Below the pieces are notes generated by a model that did no database searches, was not told the origin of the DNA, and worked only from the letters and a program-made list of their open reading frames with translations. A stretch of DNA of 64,000 bases, from assembly GCF_000526375.1 (NCBI RefSeq), contig NZ_JAFY01000005.1:124001-188000 (forward strand). Direction: 5' to 3'. The position numbers and the translations under genes are program-made. Below are positions 24,615 through 32,408 of this stretch, piece after piece. Numbering within the stretch: the stretch's first letter is position 1; each line of letters begins with the position of its first letter. The stretch comes from Aminiphilus circumscriptus DSM 16581 (GTDB taxonomy: Bacteria; Synergistota; Synergistia; Synergistales; Aminiphilaceae).

Positions 24615-25680
24615 ACGCACAGTTCCCTCCTTCGGCAAACTGCTGGCACATCTCGTCTCGCGTCCAACGATCCTCATGGAGGTCTGCGGTACCCACACGG
24701 TCTCCATTTTCCGAAGCGGCATCCGGTCCCTCCTCCCCGAAGGGCTCACGCTTCTCTCCGGCCCCGGATGCCCCGTGTGCGTCACCGATCAGAGCGAGAT
24801 CGACGCGGCTCTTTCTCTGGCGTCTCTTTCCGGAGTGACCGTCACCACCTTCGGAGACCTGTTGCGCGTTCCCGGGCGGGATGGCTCTCTCCTGGACACG
24901 AGGGGACGGAGCGCGGACGTGCGCATCGTCACCTCCGCCTTTCAAGCTCTGGAGACAGCCCTTCGGGAACCAGAACGGCAGGTGGTCTTTCTCGCGCCGG
25001 GCTTCGAGACCACCGCACCTTCCACGGCGGCGGTCGTCCTGGAGGCGGCGGAAAAGAAGACAGCCAATTTTTCCGTCCTCTCCCTCCACAAACTCGTTCC
25101 GCCGGTGCTGCGCGTCCTCGCGGCCGATCCCGAGCTGGCCGTGGATGGACTGCTTCTTCCCGGTCACGTGAGCGTCATCCTCGGCGAAGCGCCCTATTCC
25201 TTCCTTTCCGAGCGACACGGCATCGCCTGCGCCATCGCCGGCTTCGAGGCCGAAGAAATCCTGCTCGGCCTGACGGAGCTGCTTCGGCAGATCCGCACAA
25301 ACAGGCCCACAGTGCGCTCCCTCTACGGAAAAGCAGTGCGCCCTGAAGGAAACGCGAGAGCCCGGGAACTGATGGAGCGCGTCTTCCGCCCTGTGGACGC
25401 GCCGTGGCGGGGACTCGGCGTGATCCCATCCTCAGGACTCGCTCTGCGGGAAGAATTCCTTCCGTGGGACGCCGCGCAACGCTTTCCTCTTCCGACAAAC
25501 CCCGCACAGGTGGAGACGGGGTGCCGCTGCGGGGACATCCTCACGGGGAAATTGACTCCTCCGGAATGCCCGCTCTTCGACAATCCCTGCACTCCCGCAT
25601 CGCCGGTAGGTCCCTGCATGGTCTCCAGCGAAGGAAGCTGCGCCGCACACTATCGCTACGCCCTGCGAGGCACGCCATGA
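24607..25680 (+). CDS. hypD: Hydrogenase maturation protein HypD
   Basis: HypD is the iron-sulfur scaffold on which the Fe(CN)2CO group is assembled with HypC and HypE. Signature motifs are MEVCGTHTVSIFRSGI (Cys near residue 26), GPGCPVCVT near residue 53, and GFETTAPSTAA near residue 138. C-terminal cluster ligands lie in ETGCRCGDIL...CPLFDNPCTP...GPCMVSSEGSCAAHYRY. Length 357 residues is typical. Both ends overlap neighbours (ATGCCTGA with hypC, ATGA with hypE), so the three are translationally coupled. Confidence 0.96.
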   Translation: MPERTVPSFGKLLAHLVSRPTILMEVCGTHTVSIFRSGIRSLLPEGLTLLSGPGCPVCVTDQSEIDAALSLASLSGVTVTTFGDLLRVPGRDGSLLDTRGRSADVRIVTSAFQALETALREPERQVVFLAPGFETTAPSTAAVVLEAAEKKTANFSVLSLHKLVPPVLRVLAADPELAVDGLLLPGHVSVILGEAPYSFLSERHGIACAIAGFEAEEILLGLTELLRQIRTNRPTVRSLYGKAVRPEGNARARELMERVFRPVDAPWRGLGVIPSSGLALREEFLPWDAAQRFPLPTNPAQVETGCRCGDILTGKLTPPECPLFDNPCTPASPVGPCMVSSEGSCAAHYRYALRGTP

Positions 25681-26666
25681 GCCGCCTGACGCTCGGACAC
25701 GGCAGCGGCGGAAGACTGACCCAGCAGCTCGTGCACCGTATCGCCGAGTGCTTCCCCCTCACCGGACACGATATGGAAGATTGCGCCATCACACCGGACG
25801 GCTCGGGGGCGACCATGGACGGATTCACCGTCACACCCCGCTTCTTTCCGGGGGGCAACCTCGGCAAGCTCGCCGCCTGCGGCGTCGCGAACGACCTCGC
25901 CGTCCGCGGCGTTCGTCCGGAACAGCTTCTGCTCAGTGTCATCGCGGAGGAAGGATTCGACGAAGAGGAGCTTCTGGCGCATCTCCGAAGCGCCGGAGCC
26001 GTGTGCGGCGCCCTGGAGATGCGCCTCGTGGGCGGAGACACCAAAGTGGTTCCCCGAGGCGCCGTGGACGGGCTTTTTCTCTCCGCCTGCGCCTTGGGCA
26101 GAGAAGAGCCCCGCAGAGAAGAACGACTCGGAGCCGCCAGGCTGCAGCCCGGGGACACGATTCTCCTCACCGGTCCAGCCGGACGGCACGGTGCAGCCAT
26201 CGCCGCGGCACGCTACGAATTGGACGTCCCGGGGCTCGCCAGCGATTGCGCCGCCCTGTGGCCGTTGCTTGCTCCCCTGCTGTCGCTCCCCGGGCTCCGG
26301 GCCATGCGGGACTGCACTCGGGGAGGCGTGGGGACCGTCCTCTGCGAATGGGCGGAAAGCCGCCACCTCGGCATCTCCGTGGAGGAAAGGGCCTTTCCGG
26401 TCGATCCGGGGGTTGTCTCCGTCGCCGATCTTCTCGGTCTGGATTCCCTCTATCTCGCCTGTGAAGGAACCGCCGTCGTGGCAATCGCTCCCGGGGAGAC
26501 TGCCGAGGCTCTCCGCCTCCTTCGAAGCCACCCTCTCGGGGCGGAGGCTGCGGAAATCGGCGTCATCACGGAGGAGCATCCGAACCTGGTGAGCCTGACC
26601 ACCCGCATCGGAGGCCGGCGCCTCGTGGACATGCCCGTGGGTGAACTGCTTCCCCGCATTTGCTGA
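25677..26666 (+). CDS. hypE: Hydrogenase maturation protein HypE (carbamoyl dehydratase)
   Basis: HypE converts its own C-terminal thiocarbamate to thiocyanate, donating cyanide to the hydrogenase iron. The C-terminus ends PRIC, with the modified cysteine last. The N-terminal LTLGHGSGG, GGNLGKLAACGVANDLAVRGV and VGGDTKVV are ATP-binding features, and CTRGGVGTVLCEWAE is the late signature. Length 329 residues is normal. hypA, hypB and hypF and any hydrogenase structural genes are absent from the window. Confidence 0.96.
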   Translation: MSRLTLGHGSGGRLTQQLVHRIAECFPLTGHDMEDCAITPDGSGATMDGFTVTPRFFPGGNLGKLAACGVANDLAVRGVRPEQLLLSVIAEEGFDEEELLAHLRSAGAVCGALEMRLVGGDTKVVPRGAVDGLFLSACALGREEPRREERLGAARLQPGDTILLTGPAGRHGAAIAAARYELDVPGLASDCAALWPLLAPLLSLPGLRAMRDCTRGGVGTVLCEWAESRHLGISVEERAFPVDPGVVSVADLLGLDSLYLACEGTAVVAIAPGETAEALRLLRSHPLGAEAAEIGVITEEHPNLVSLTTRIGGRRLVDMPVGELLPRIC

Positions 26667-26694
26667 GTGAAAACGGCAGCGGACGCACGTAAAC

Positions 26695-26719
26695 GGGCCG
26701 GGCTGCTTCAGCCCGGCCC
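26695..26719 (+). terminator. GC-rich hairpin after hypE
   Basis: GGGCCGGGCTG and CAGCCCGGCCC form an 11 bp perfect stem 28 bases after the hypE stop. No T run follows (GCAACGTCTCT), so it may be a weak or factor-dependent terminator. In the rest of the 26667-27002 gap I see only a second imperfect hairpin (about 26818-26853, CCGCGCTTTTTC/GAGAAAAAGCGGG) and no gene. Confidence 0.55.
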
Positions 26720-27002
26720 GCAACGTCTCTACCGCCGCAATTACCACCTACGCATCTGATGTACTTTAGGGTGTACGCTCAACACGGCGAGGCTGTTCCC
26801 GCACGCCGCAAGAAGTTCCTCCGCGCTTTTTCCGTCGGAACGGAGAAAAAGCGGGCGCAAAAAAGAGTAAGGAAACCCTGATCAAGTAGGCATCGCCCTC
26901 TCTCGATTGTCGATTGCATCGCCTTTTTCCGAGATCGGCACGGCATTTTTCAGAGGCTCCGTAAAACTCTTTTCCCCACCCACGCTGTCATTTCTCCCGT
27001 CG

Positions 27003-28062
27003 TTATGCCGATGTCCCCATCGCTCCCTCGAGAGCACCGATCAATTCCTCCAGAAAGGTCCGGAGAGCCTGACGCAGGCCGTCCGAGGGCTCCGTCTCCA
27101 CGGGCGTCCAGCCCGCAAACCACTTCGGTGGCTCGATGGGCTCCAGAGTAGCGCCCTCCGTACCGCGCAAACGGAACCAGTCGCCCTCCTCGTTCATGTA
27201 GTAACGGCTGGTGCCGCCCTGAAGCGGCTCCGGGGGAACCACCTCCCGATAGGACACACCGTCGATCTCCGTCCACTCTCCCCACTGATAGGAGAGATTC
27301 GGCGTCCCACCCGTCACGGGCGTCTCCTCCTCCCTGTCGAGAGGCGGGGGACCACCCATCTCTGGGGAATACCACGCGGGAGCCTCGATGGGAGCGAGCA
27401 CCGCACCCGGACAGGACGCGAGGCTGTACCATCCTCCCGCCTCGTCCATGTAATACGCGGGGCCCCCTCGGGAAGTCCCCTCCGGCGGATAGGCCCGGCA
27501 ATACTTCGCTCCGTCCACTTCCACCCAGTCCCCCCATTGAAGAACCCCCTCCTCGCCCGGAGGAGTCAGCTCCCAGGATGGAACGGGCTTTGCGGTGAAA
27601 ACGGGCCCGTCCGTGATGGGAAACGGCGAGGATTTCGTCGAGGCGGCGAGAGCTTTCTCCACCAGGCTTTCAAACACCGGGGAGAGCGCTCCTGCTCCGC
27701 CGCTTCCGTCTCCCTTCAGAGACACTTCCTGGTCGCGCAGCTTCTGTCGTATCTCCGCGAGCCTCGCCACATGCTGTTCCGTCAACAAAGACTGCACGCC
27801 GCTCCATTTCGGATCGGACACGTCCCATTCCCCCGTTTCCTCGGCGCGTTGCGCCGGAAAAATCGTCCCTGTTCCACAAGGAATTCTCCACCACTCCGGT
27901 TTCCGTTTCGGTCGTGACGCAACCGGACTTGACGAACCAGTTCGCAGAGAATGTGGCAACGATCATCAAGAGCGGGCACCAAAGGGGCCAAAGGGGCCAC
28001 ATGGACCGTCGTTTCCAGGAAGACTTCCGCTGAGCGCTGGGTGGTCCGAGCTGCCGCGTCAC
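27003..28062 (-). pseudogene. Membrane-anchored protein with two ~58-residue repeats, apparently frameshifted
   Basis: No family recognised. The downstream frame has two tandem repeats, each beginning QWG[DE]W.E[VI]DG..Y and running through YYM[DN]E.G.W[FY].L to IE.P.W[FY] (residues 141-198 and 225-282 of the 318-residue frame). They are preceded by a polar segment (LLTEQHVARLAEIRQKLRDQE). In the adjacent frame just upstream, a basic N-terminus and a hydrophobic anchor (WPLWCPLLMIVATFSANWFV) lead into SGCVTTETETGVVENSLWNRDDF. The frames meet near 27860 at an A5/T5 run. Joined, they would give about 350 residues: a cytoplasmic tail, one membrane helix and external repeats. Start GTG at 28062 is tentative. 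It could be a true pseudogene, programmed frameshifting or an assembly error. Confidence 0.55.
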
Positions 28063-28148
28063 CTCGACTCGATGCGGCAATCGTACCTTTCTCAAGCGTA
28101 CCTCTATGAACAGAACAACTACCGGCGGGCAGTGCTTAGCGAACATCT

Positions 28149-28254
28149 AAGGAAGCTCTGCATAAAGGCCTTTCGCTTTCCCTTAACTCGGGTCGCGTCG
28201 GGATCTTCGAGGCGCCCTGCGGGGCTGACGCAGTCTTATTCAGAGGCTCTCTAA
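28149..28254 (+). repeat. MITE-like inverted-repeat element, copy B
   Basis: AAGGAAGCTCTG-CATAAAG at one end and CTTATTCAGAGGCTCTCT at the other, with the shared core CTTAACTCGGGTCGCGTCGGG and GAGGCGCCCTGCGGGGCTGACG. It is the most divergent plus-strand copy. It lies directly upstream of the frameshifted repeat-protein gene, in a spot where it could carry that gene's promoter region. Confidence 0.85.
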
Positions 28255-28318
28255 AAATTTAATTCCTCCCTTCCCTGACCTGCCGTTTCGACCTCGAAAA
28301 ATGAAAATCTTTGATAGG

Positions 28319-28360
28319 ACAAAAAATGGAAAGCCGCCTCGAACACTGCGGCGGCTTTCC
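28319..28360 (-). terminator. Intrinsic terminator after the subtilase gene
   Basis: On the minus strand GGAAAGCCGCC...GGCGGCTTTCC forms an 11 bp perfect stem followed by ATTTTTTG. It lies about 85 bases past the protease stop. Confidence 0.88.
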
Positions 28361-28445
28361 GGGACAGTACAGATGTTTTTCCGCGGCGCTCTCCCACGAG
28401 AAAAGGACGGGAGCCTGCGGCGCTCTCTCCGAAGAGCGTCCCGCG

Positions 28446-29927
28446 CTAGCGTTTTCCGCTCAACAGGAGCAACGGAACCAGAAGCAGAAGCATGCCGGGC
28501 ACGACACCCACGGAACAACCGCCACCACCGCCACCACCGGACGAAGGAGTGGGAGGGACAGTAGGCGTCAGAGTACCTGTGGGCGCACTACTCATCGCCG
28601 CAGCAACGTTCAAATCGCCCCCCGTGGCAACCTTTCCTGCCAGTTCGGGGTTAACGTTCACTGCACCGAGAATGCGAGCCTTGATCTGTGCCGCTGTCTC
28701 CGCAGGATATCGGGCCGCCAGAAGCGCCGCCGCACCGACCACATGGGGCGTCGCCATGGATGTTCCGCCTTTAAGACCGTATCCACCGTCGAAAGTGGTG
28801 CTGAGAATAGCAACACCCGGAGCGGCGAGATGCACAAAGGTCGGGCTATAGTTGGAAAAGTCGCCTTTCTCGCCGAAGCGATCGATGGCCGCAACGGTGA
28901 TCATTCCATCGAACTGGAAACAGGCCGGATAGGGACGCTCTCCTCGATAGTCATAGTCGGGGTCGTCTGGGTTCGACCCGGGGCCGCCGGGATTGTCGAT
29001 ATCCTGGTATTCGTTTCCAGCGGCGACCACGACGAGAACGCCCGCGTCACAGACCGCCTGGATCGCATGGCCGTAAGGACTCGCAGAGGGATTCGTCACG
29101 ATAGGAGCCCATCCTCCTAGAGACATGTTGACCACGCGGACATTCAGCCCACCGTTTTTCTGCCCAAGCACGTAGTTGAGTCCGGCGATGATCGCGTCGG
29201 TCGTACCGCTGCCCTCGGAGTTCAGAGCTTTGACCGCCAACAGTTTGACGTTCCAGTTCACGCCCGCCACACCTACACCATTGTTCCCTACAGCGCCGAT
29301 GGTGCCCGCCACGTGGGTTCCGTGTCCTTGGTCATCCCGCGGATCCGTGGGATCGGGCGCTCCTTCGACGTAGTTCCGCCCATAAAACCCCTCCAGATCG
29401 CGTCCCATGTTCGCCGCGAGATCTTCGTGATCGTACGCGATTCCAGTGTCGATCACCACCACGTAGACCGCGTCGCTTCCCGTCGTGGCGTCCCACGCCG
29501 AGGGGGCGTCGATGCGCGCCATTCCCCAAAGTTCCCCGTAGCGCGGATCATTGGGTTCCACCGTGGCATGGACGATGTAGTTGGGACTCGCTCCGAGCAC
29601 TGCGTCGTTTTCCTCGACCGCCGCAAGGAGCTCCTCCGTGCTTTTTACGTCAGAGCGGAGCAACAGGATGCTTTTTCCCGTCACCGCTGCCAGAGAGGAA
29701 TAGGTGCGCACCGCCCGGGCTCCGACGGACTCCGCAAAGGCGGACGCCTGAGCGGCGAGGGCAGCTTCGAAGGAAACACCGTTCGCCTGGATGTTCGCGG
29801 AAGGAGCCTCTCGGAGGAGAACAAGAACCTCACCGGGGACATAGTCCGGAGAGGCTGCAGCACTCACCGATCCGACACAAAAAACGAGGAGCAACAGGCA
29901 GAAAAAGGCAACTCCGATCTTCTTCAC
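28446..29927 (-). CDS. Secreted S8 (subtilisin-like) serine protease with C-terminal sorting tail
   Basis: A 493-residue exported protease. Residues 1-24 are a signal peptide (KK, hydrophobic core, VSAAA). Residues about 30-125 look like an I9-type propeptide (PGEVLVLLRE...AVRTYSSL...). The catalytic triad is Asp160 (VVVIDTGIA), His202 (GHGTHVAG) and Ser390 (GGTSMATPHV), with oxyanion Asn305 (AAGNEY). A Pro/Thr linker leads to seven glycines, then Cys471, a hydrophobic stretch and GKR at the end, matching the Synergist-CTERM sorting signal. Peptide breakdown outside the cell would feed amino-acid fermentation. The start is GTG. It is downstream of a stand-alone propeptide-like gene on the same strand. 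Confidence 0.95.
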   Translation of the reverse strand: MKKIGVAFFCLLLLVFCVGSVSAAASPDYVPGEVLVLLREAPSANIQANGVSFEAALAAQASAFAESVGARAVRTYSSLAAVTGKSILLLRSDVKSTEELLAAVEENDAVLGASPNYIVHATVEPNDPRYGELWGMARIDAPSAWDATTGSDAVYVVVIDTGIAYDHEDLAANMGRDLEGFYGRNYVEGAPDPTDPRDDQGHGTHVAGTIGAVGNNGVGVAGVNWNVKLLAVKALNSEGSGTTDAIIAGLNYVLGQKNGGLNVRVVNMSLGGWAPIVTNPSASPYGHAIQAVCDAGVLVVVAAGNEYQDIDNPGGPGSNPDDPDYDYRGERPYPACFQFDGMITVAAIDRFGEKGDFSNYSPTFVHLAAPGVAILSTTFDGGYGLKGGTSMATPHVVGAAALLAARYPAETAAQIKARILGAVNVNPELAGKVATGGDLNVAAAMSSAPTGTLTPTVPPTPSSGGGGGGGCSVGVVPGMLLLLVPLLLLSGKR

Positions 29928-29986
29928 GGCACATCACCACTTTCGTCGGTTTTTTGGAAGAAATCCGTTGTGTTTCCAGAAAAAGA

Positions 29987-30460
29987 TCAGGGCGTAGAGA
30001 TCAACTTCTGTTCCCGGTTCGGCGTCACGGACTCAATGAGCAGATCCTGCTCGAGAAGAGACCGTAACTTCTCCTCTATCCTCTGATCCTTCGCCGCCAA
30101 ATCACTTCGGACGTGGAACATGCCCTTTCCCGTCGTTTCCGCGATCGCATCGTACGTGCGTAGAACCACAAGGCCGTAGCGATTCGCCAGATATTCCCCC
30201 TGCATTTCGAGCATCAACGCCGCAAGAGCGCGCCGCGTTTCGCCAGTGCTCGTGGTTATTCGGGATTTGGCGTGAAACAGAACGATGTATTCTCCGGCGA
30301 CCGTCTTCTCCTGGGACCCTGAACCGACAACGACGGCGGAAGTTTCCGCCTGCCCCTCAAAAGGCACGGAGACAACCACCCCCAATGCAATCAACAGAAG
30401 CATAAAGAGGAGATATCCTCTCCCGACTCTCGATCCACGACATTCATGTCTTCGCATCAC
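29987..30460 (-). CDS. Stand-alone subtilase-propeptide-like secreted protein
   Basis: 157 residues. A signal-peptide-like segment (LLFMLLLIALGVVVSVPFEGQAE) is followed by a region resembling the propeptide of the protease encoded just downstream. GEYIVLFHAKS aligns with GEVLVLLREAP, VVLRTYDAIAETTGKGMFHVRSD with AVRTYSSLAAVTGKSILLLRSD, and LIESVTPNREQ with LGASPNYIV. There is no protease domain. It may be an I9-family inhibitor or intermolecular chaperone of the protease, or a truncated protease relic. The frame is intact and has a GGAGGG ribosome site, which favours a functional gene. The gap to the protease start is only 59 bases. Confidence 0.72.
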   Translation of the reverse strand: MMRRHECRGSRVGRGYLLFMLLLIALGVVVSVPFEGQAETSAVVVGSGSQEKTVAGEYIVLFHAKSRITTSTGETRRALAALMLEMQGEYLANRYGLVVLRTYDAIAETTGKGMFHVRSDLAAKDQRIEEKLRSLLEQDLLIESVTPNREQKLISTP

Positions 30461-30595
30461 TTCATTCCCTCCTCCTTTTTCTCTTCTCGTCCTTTTTTCT
30501 TCCTCCTTTCTCGAAATGGTTTTTCCGAGCTGCCGCGCAAAGAGAGAAATCCATCCCTCTCGGAGAAATAAGAGAGATGGTGCGAAAGAATATTT

Positions 30596-30699
30596 AGGGA
30601 AGTTCTGAACAAAGATCTTTCGCTTTTCCTTGACTCGGGTCGCATCAGGCTCTGCGAGGCGCCCTGCGGGGCTGACGTAGCCTTATTCAGAGATTCCTT
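30596..30699 (+). repeat. MITE-like inverted-repeat element, copy C
   Basis: AGGGAAGTTCTGAACAAAG ... CTTATTCAGAGATTCCTT, with the family core CCTTGACTCGGGTCGCATCAGGCTCTGCGAGGC. It is one of two direct copies separated by about 91 bases. The spacer contains AGGATACTCGA twice (near 30718 and 30778). This pair occupies most of the 30461-31011 gap; no gene is visible there. Confidence 0.9.
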
Positions 30700-30790
30700 A
30701 GAGCAACTCTTTTGATAGGATACTCGAAACGACAATCCCTGACCAGGTGACGCAAGGTCGAATTCGCTCTCGAAACAGGATACTCGAGTT

Positions 30791-30894
30791 AAGGAAGCCC
30801 TGAATAAAGACCTTTCGCTTTCCCTTGACTCGGGTCGCATCGGGCTCTGCGAGGCGCCCTGCGGGGCTGACGTAGCCTTATTCAGAGATTCCTT
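30791..30894 (+). repeat. MITE-like inverted-repeat element, copy D
   Basis: The best-preserved copy. AAGGAAGCCCTGAATAAAG faces CTTATTCAGAGATTCCTT, and both ends are flanked by TTAA when one counts TTAAGG at the start and CCTTAA at the end, possibly a duplicated target or part of the repeat. It is in the same orientation as copy C. Confidence 0.92.
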
Positions 30895-31011
30895 AAGAAG
30901 AGAAGGTACGAAGCCCCTCCTCTCACCCTACCGCACATACCGTTCGGTATACGGCGGCTCGCAGAAGCAACGGAATGTTTGATACACGGAACTCAAGCTC
31001 ACCAGCTCCCG

Positions 31012-31052
31012 CAAAGAAAAAGAGAGGGGCTCCCCCGTGGGGAGCCCCTCTC
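31012..31052 (-). terminator. Intrinsic terminator after spoVS
   Basis: On the minus strand GAGAGGGGCTCCCC-ACG-GGGGAGCCCCTCTC forms a 14 bp perfect stem followed by TTTTTCTTT. It lies 120 bases downstream of the spoVS stop and ends the rny-ymdB-spoVS unit. Confidence 0.9.
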
Positions 31053-31173
31053 GCTTGCAGAAACAAATCCTCTTTACAGATCCTCTTTCTCGGTCGGACC
31101 CATGTCGCCCGCGCCGTTTTTCGGCCGTCACGGCCAAACGCAGACACGCTCTCCGAAAAGTGTGTCTCTCTTT

Positions 31174-31440
31174 CTATCTGTTTCGGATCATAAGCTTCAC
31201 GGCGGTGCGGCTCTGGCCGTCGATTTCGATGTCCGCAAACGCGGGAACGCAACAGATGTCCAGCCCGTTCGGCGCGAGATAGCCCCGCGCGATGGCGATG
31301 GATTTGACGCCCTGATTCACCGCTCCCGCACCTATGGCCTGAATCTCCACTTCCTTGCCAGCCCGGACGATGGAGGCAATCGCACCCGCTACTGCGTTGG
31401 GATTGCTGTTGGCACTGACCTTAAGCATTTCTACCGTCAT
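31174..31440 (-). CDS. spoVS: Stage V sporulation protein S (SpoVS)
   Basis: An 88-residue Alba-like-fold protein. EMLKVSANSNPNAVAGAIAS at the start, GAGAVNQGVKSIAIARGYLAPNGLDICCVPAF in the middle and SRTAVKLMI at the end are highly conserved. In Bacillus it affects spore coat and septation; homologues are common in non-sporulating bacteria, including Synergistota, where the role is unknown. It follows ymdB and rny, a gene order also found in Firmicutes and Thermotogales. ATG 31440 is chosen because of the GGGAGGT site; a start four codons later (MLKVSA) is also possible. Confidence 0.95.
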   Translation of the reverse strand: MTVEMLKVSANSNPNAVAGAIASIVRAGKEVEIQAIGAGAVNQGVKSIAIARGYLAPNGLDICCVPAFADIEIDGQSRTAVKLMIRNR

Positions 31441-31632
31441 GACTCCGGCACCTCCCTGAGGGCTCGCTTTTTTCCTGTGACAGCCTCTGGAACTCCTCCG
31501 CCCCGCGTACTCGATTTCGACAGCAGCTTCGAGCCTGGTTCATCCATGTGGATCGGCTCCGGCATCGTCTTCCCGAGAGCCTTTGCACGGTCCCCCGTCA
31601 AACATTCGAGGCGCTGCAACAGAGGAAGACCG

Positions 31633-32406
31633 TCACAGACGGATCTGCAAGCGCCGTATATGGAGAGCCCTTCCCGTCTCCTCATCGATGTCAACCACCA
31701 CGCCGCAGAGGCGAAGGTCGCTCTCGCAGACGGAAAATTTGGAGGGCAGACCCGTCAGAAACCGAGAGAGCGTCGTCTCTTTCTCCATGCCGATGACGCC
31801 GCCGTGTCCTCCCGTCATGCCCACGTCCGAGAGAATCGCCGTACCACCGGGAAGAACATCTTCGTCGGCGGTCTGTACGTGCGTATGAGTCCCCACTACC
31901 GCCGAAACGCGCCCCTCGAGATACCGAAAAAGAGCATATTTCTCGGATGTGGCCTCGGCGTGAAAATCGACGAAGACCGCCTGCTCGGAAATTCGCCCGA
32001 GCAGGAGATCCGCCGTCCGAAAAGGACAATCAAGGGGAGGCATGAATGTCCTGCCCTGCAGGTTCAGCACCGCCATGCGGGCGCCGCCCCGCTCGAGAAC
32101 GGTCCACCCCTGACCGGGGCAACCCTCGGGATAGTTCGCGGGCCGCAACACTCGGTTTTCTCCCGCGAGAACGGGAAGAAACTCCTTCTTGTCCCAGATG
32201 TGGTTTCCTCCGGTAAGACAATCGACCCCCAGAGCGAACAGTTCCTCCATCACCTTCTCGGTGAGGCCGAAACCGGCCGCCGCGTTCTCGCCGTTGGCGA
32301 GGACGAACGTGAAGGGACCGTCTTCCTCTCGAATGCGTGGAAGGAGTTCCCGCACGAGATCCCTTCCGGGCCTGCCCACCACGTCACCGATAAAAAGAAT
32401 GCGCAT
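31633..32406 (-). CDS. ymdB: YmdB-type metallophosphoesterase (TIGR00282 family)
   Basis: A 257-residue cytoplasmic dimetal phosphodiesterase; the Bacillus homologue acts on 2',3'-cyclic nucleotides and affects biofilm and RNA-decay pathways. Metal-ligand motifs are FIGDVVGRPGR (Asp8), LANGENAAAGFG, GGNHIWDKKE and VDFHAEATSEK, followed by VVGTHTHVQTADE and LSDVGMTG. It starts two bases after the rny stop, so it is co-translated with RNase Y. The 191-base gap to spoVS contains no convincing gene. Confidence 0.95.
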   Translation of the reverse strand: MRILFIGDVVGRPGRDLVRELLPRIREEDGPFTFVLANGENAAAGFGLTEKVMEELFALGVDCLTGGNHIWDKKEFLPVLAGENRVLRPANYPEGCPGQGWTVLERGGARMAVLNLQGRTFMPPLDCPFRTADLLLGRISEQAVFVDFHAEATSEKYALFRYLEGRVSAVVGTHTHVQTADEDVLPGGTAILSDVGMTGGHGGVIGMEKETTLSRFLTGLPSKFSVCESDLRLCGVVVDIDEETGRALHIRRLQIRL

Positions 32407-32408
32407 GA

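Noticed and set aside
26930-26975. Possible sixth repeat end (TTTTTCAGAGGCTCCGTAAA)
   Set aside because: Only about 10 bases match the MITE end; no core or partner end is present, so chance is likely.
31437-31694. Short minus-strand frame between ymdB and spoVS
   Set aside because: It overlaps ymdB by 62 bases, and no domain, ribosome site or composition supports it.
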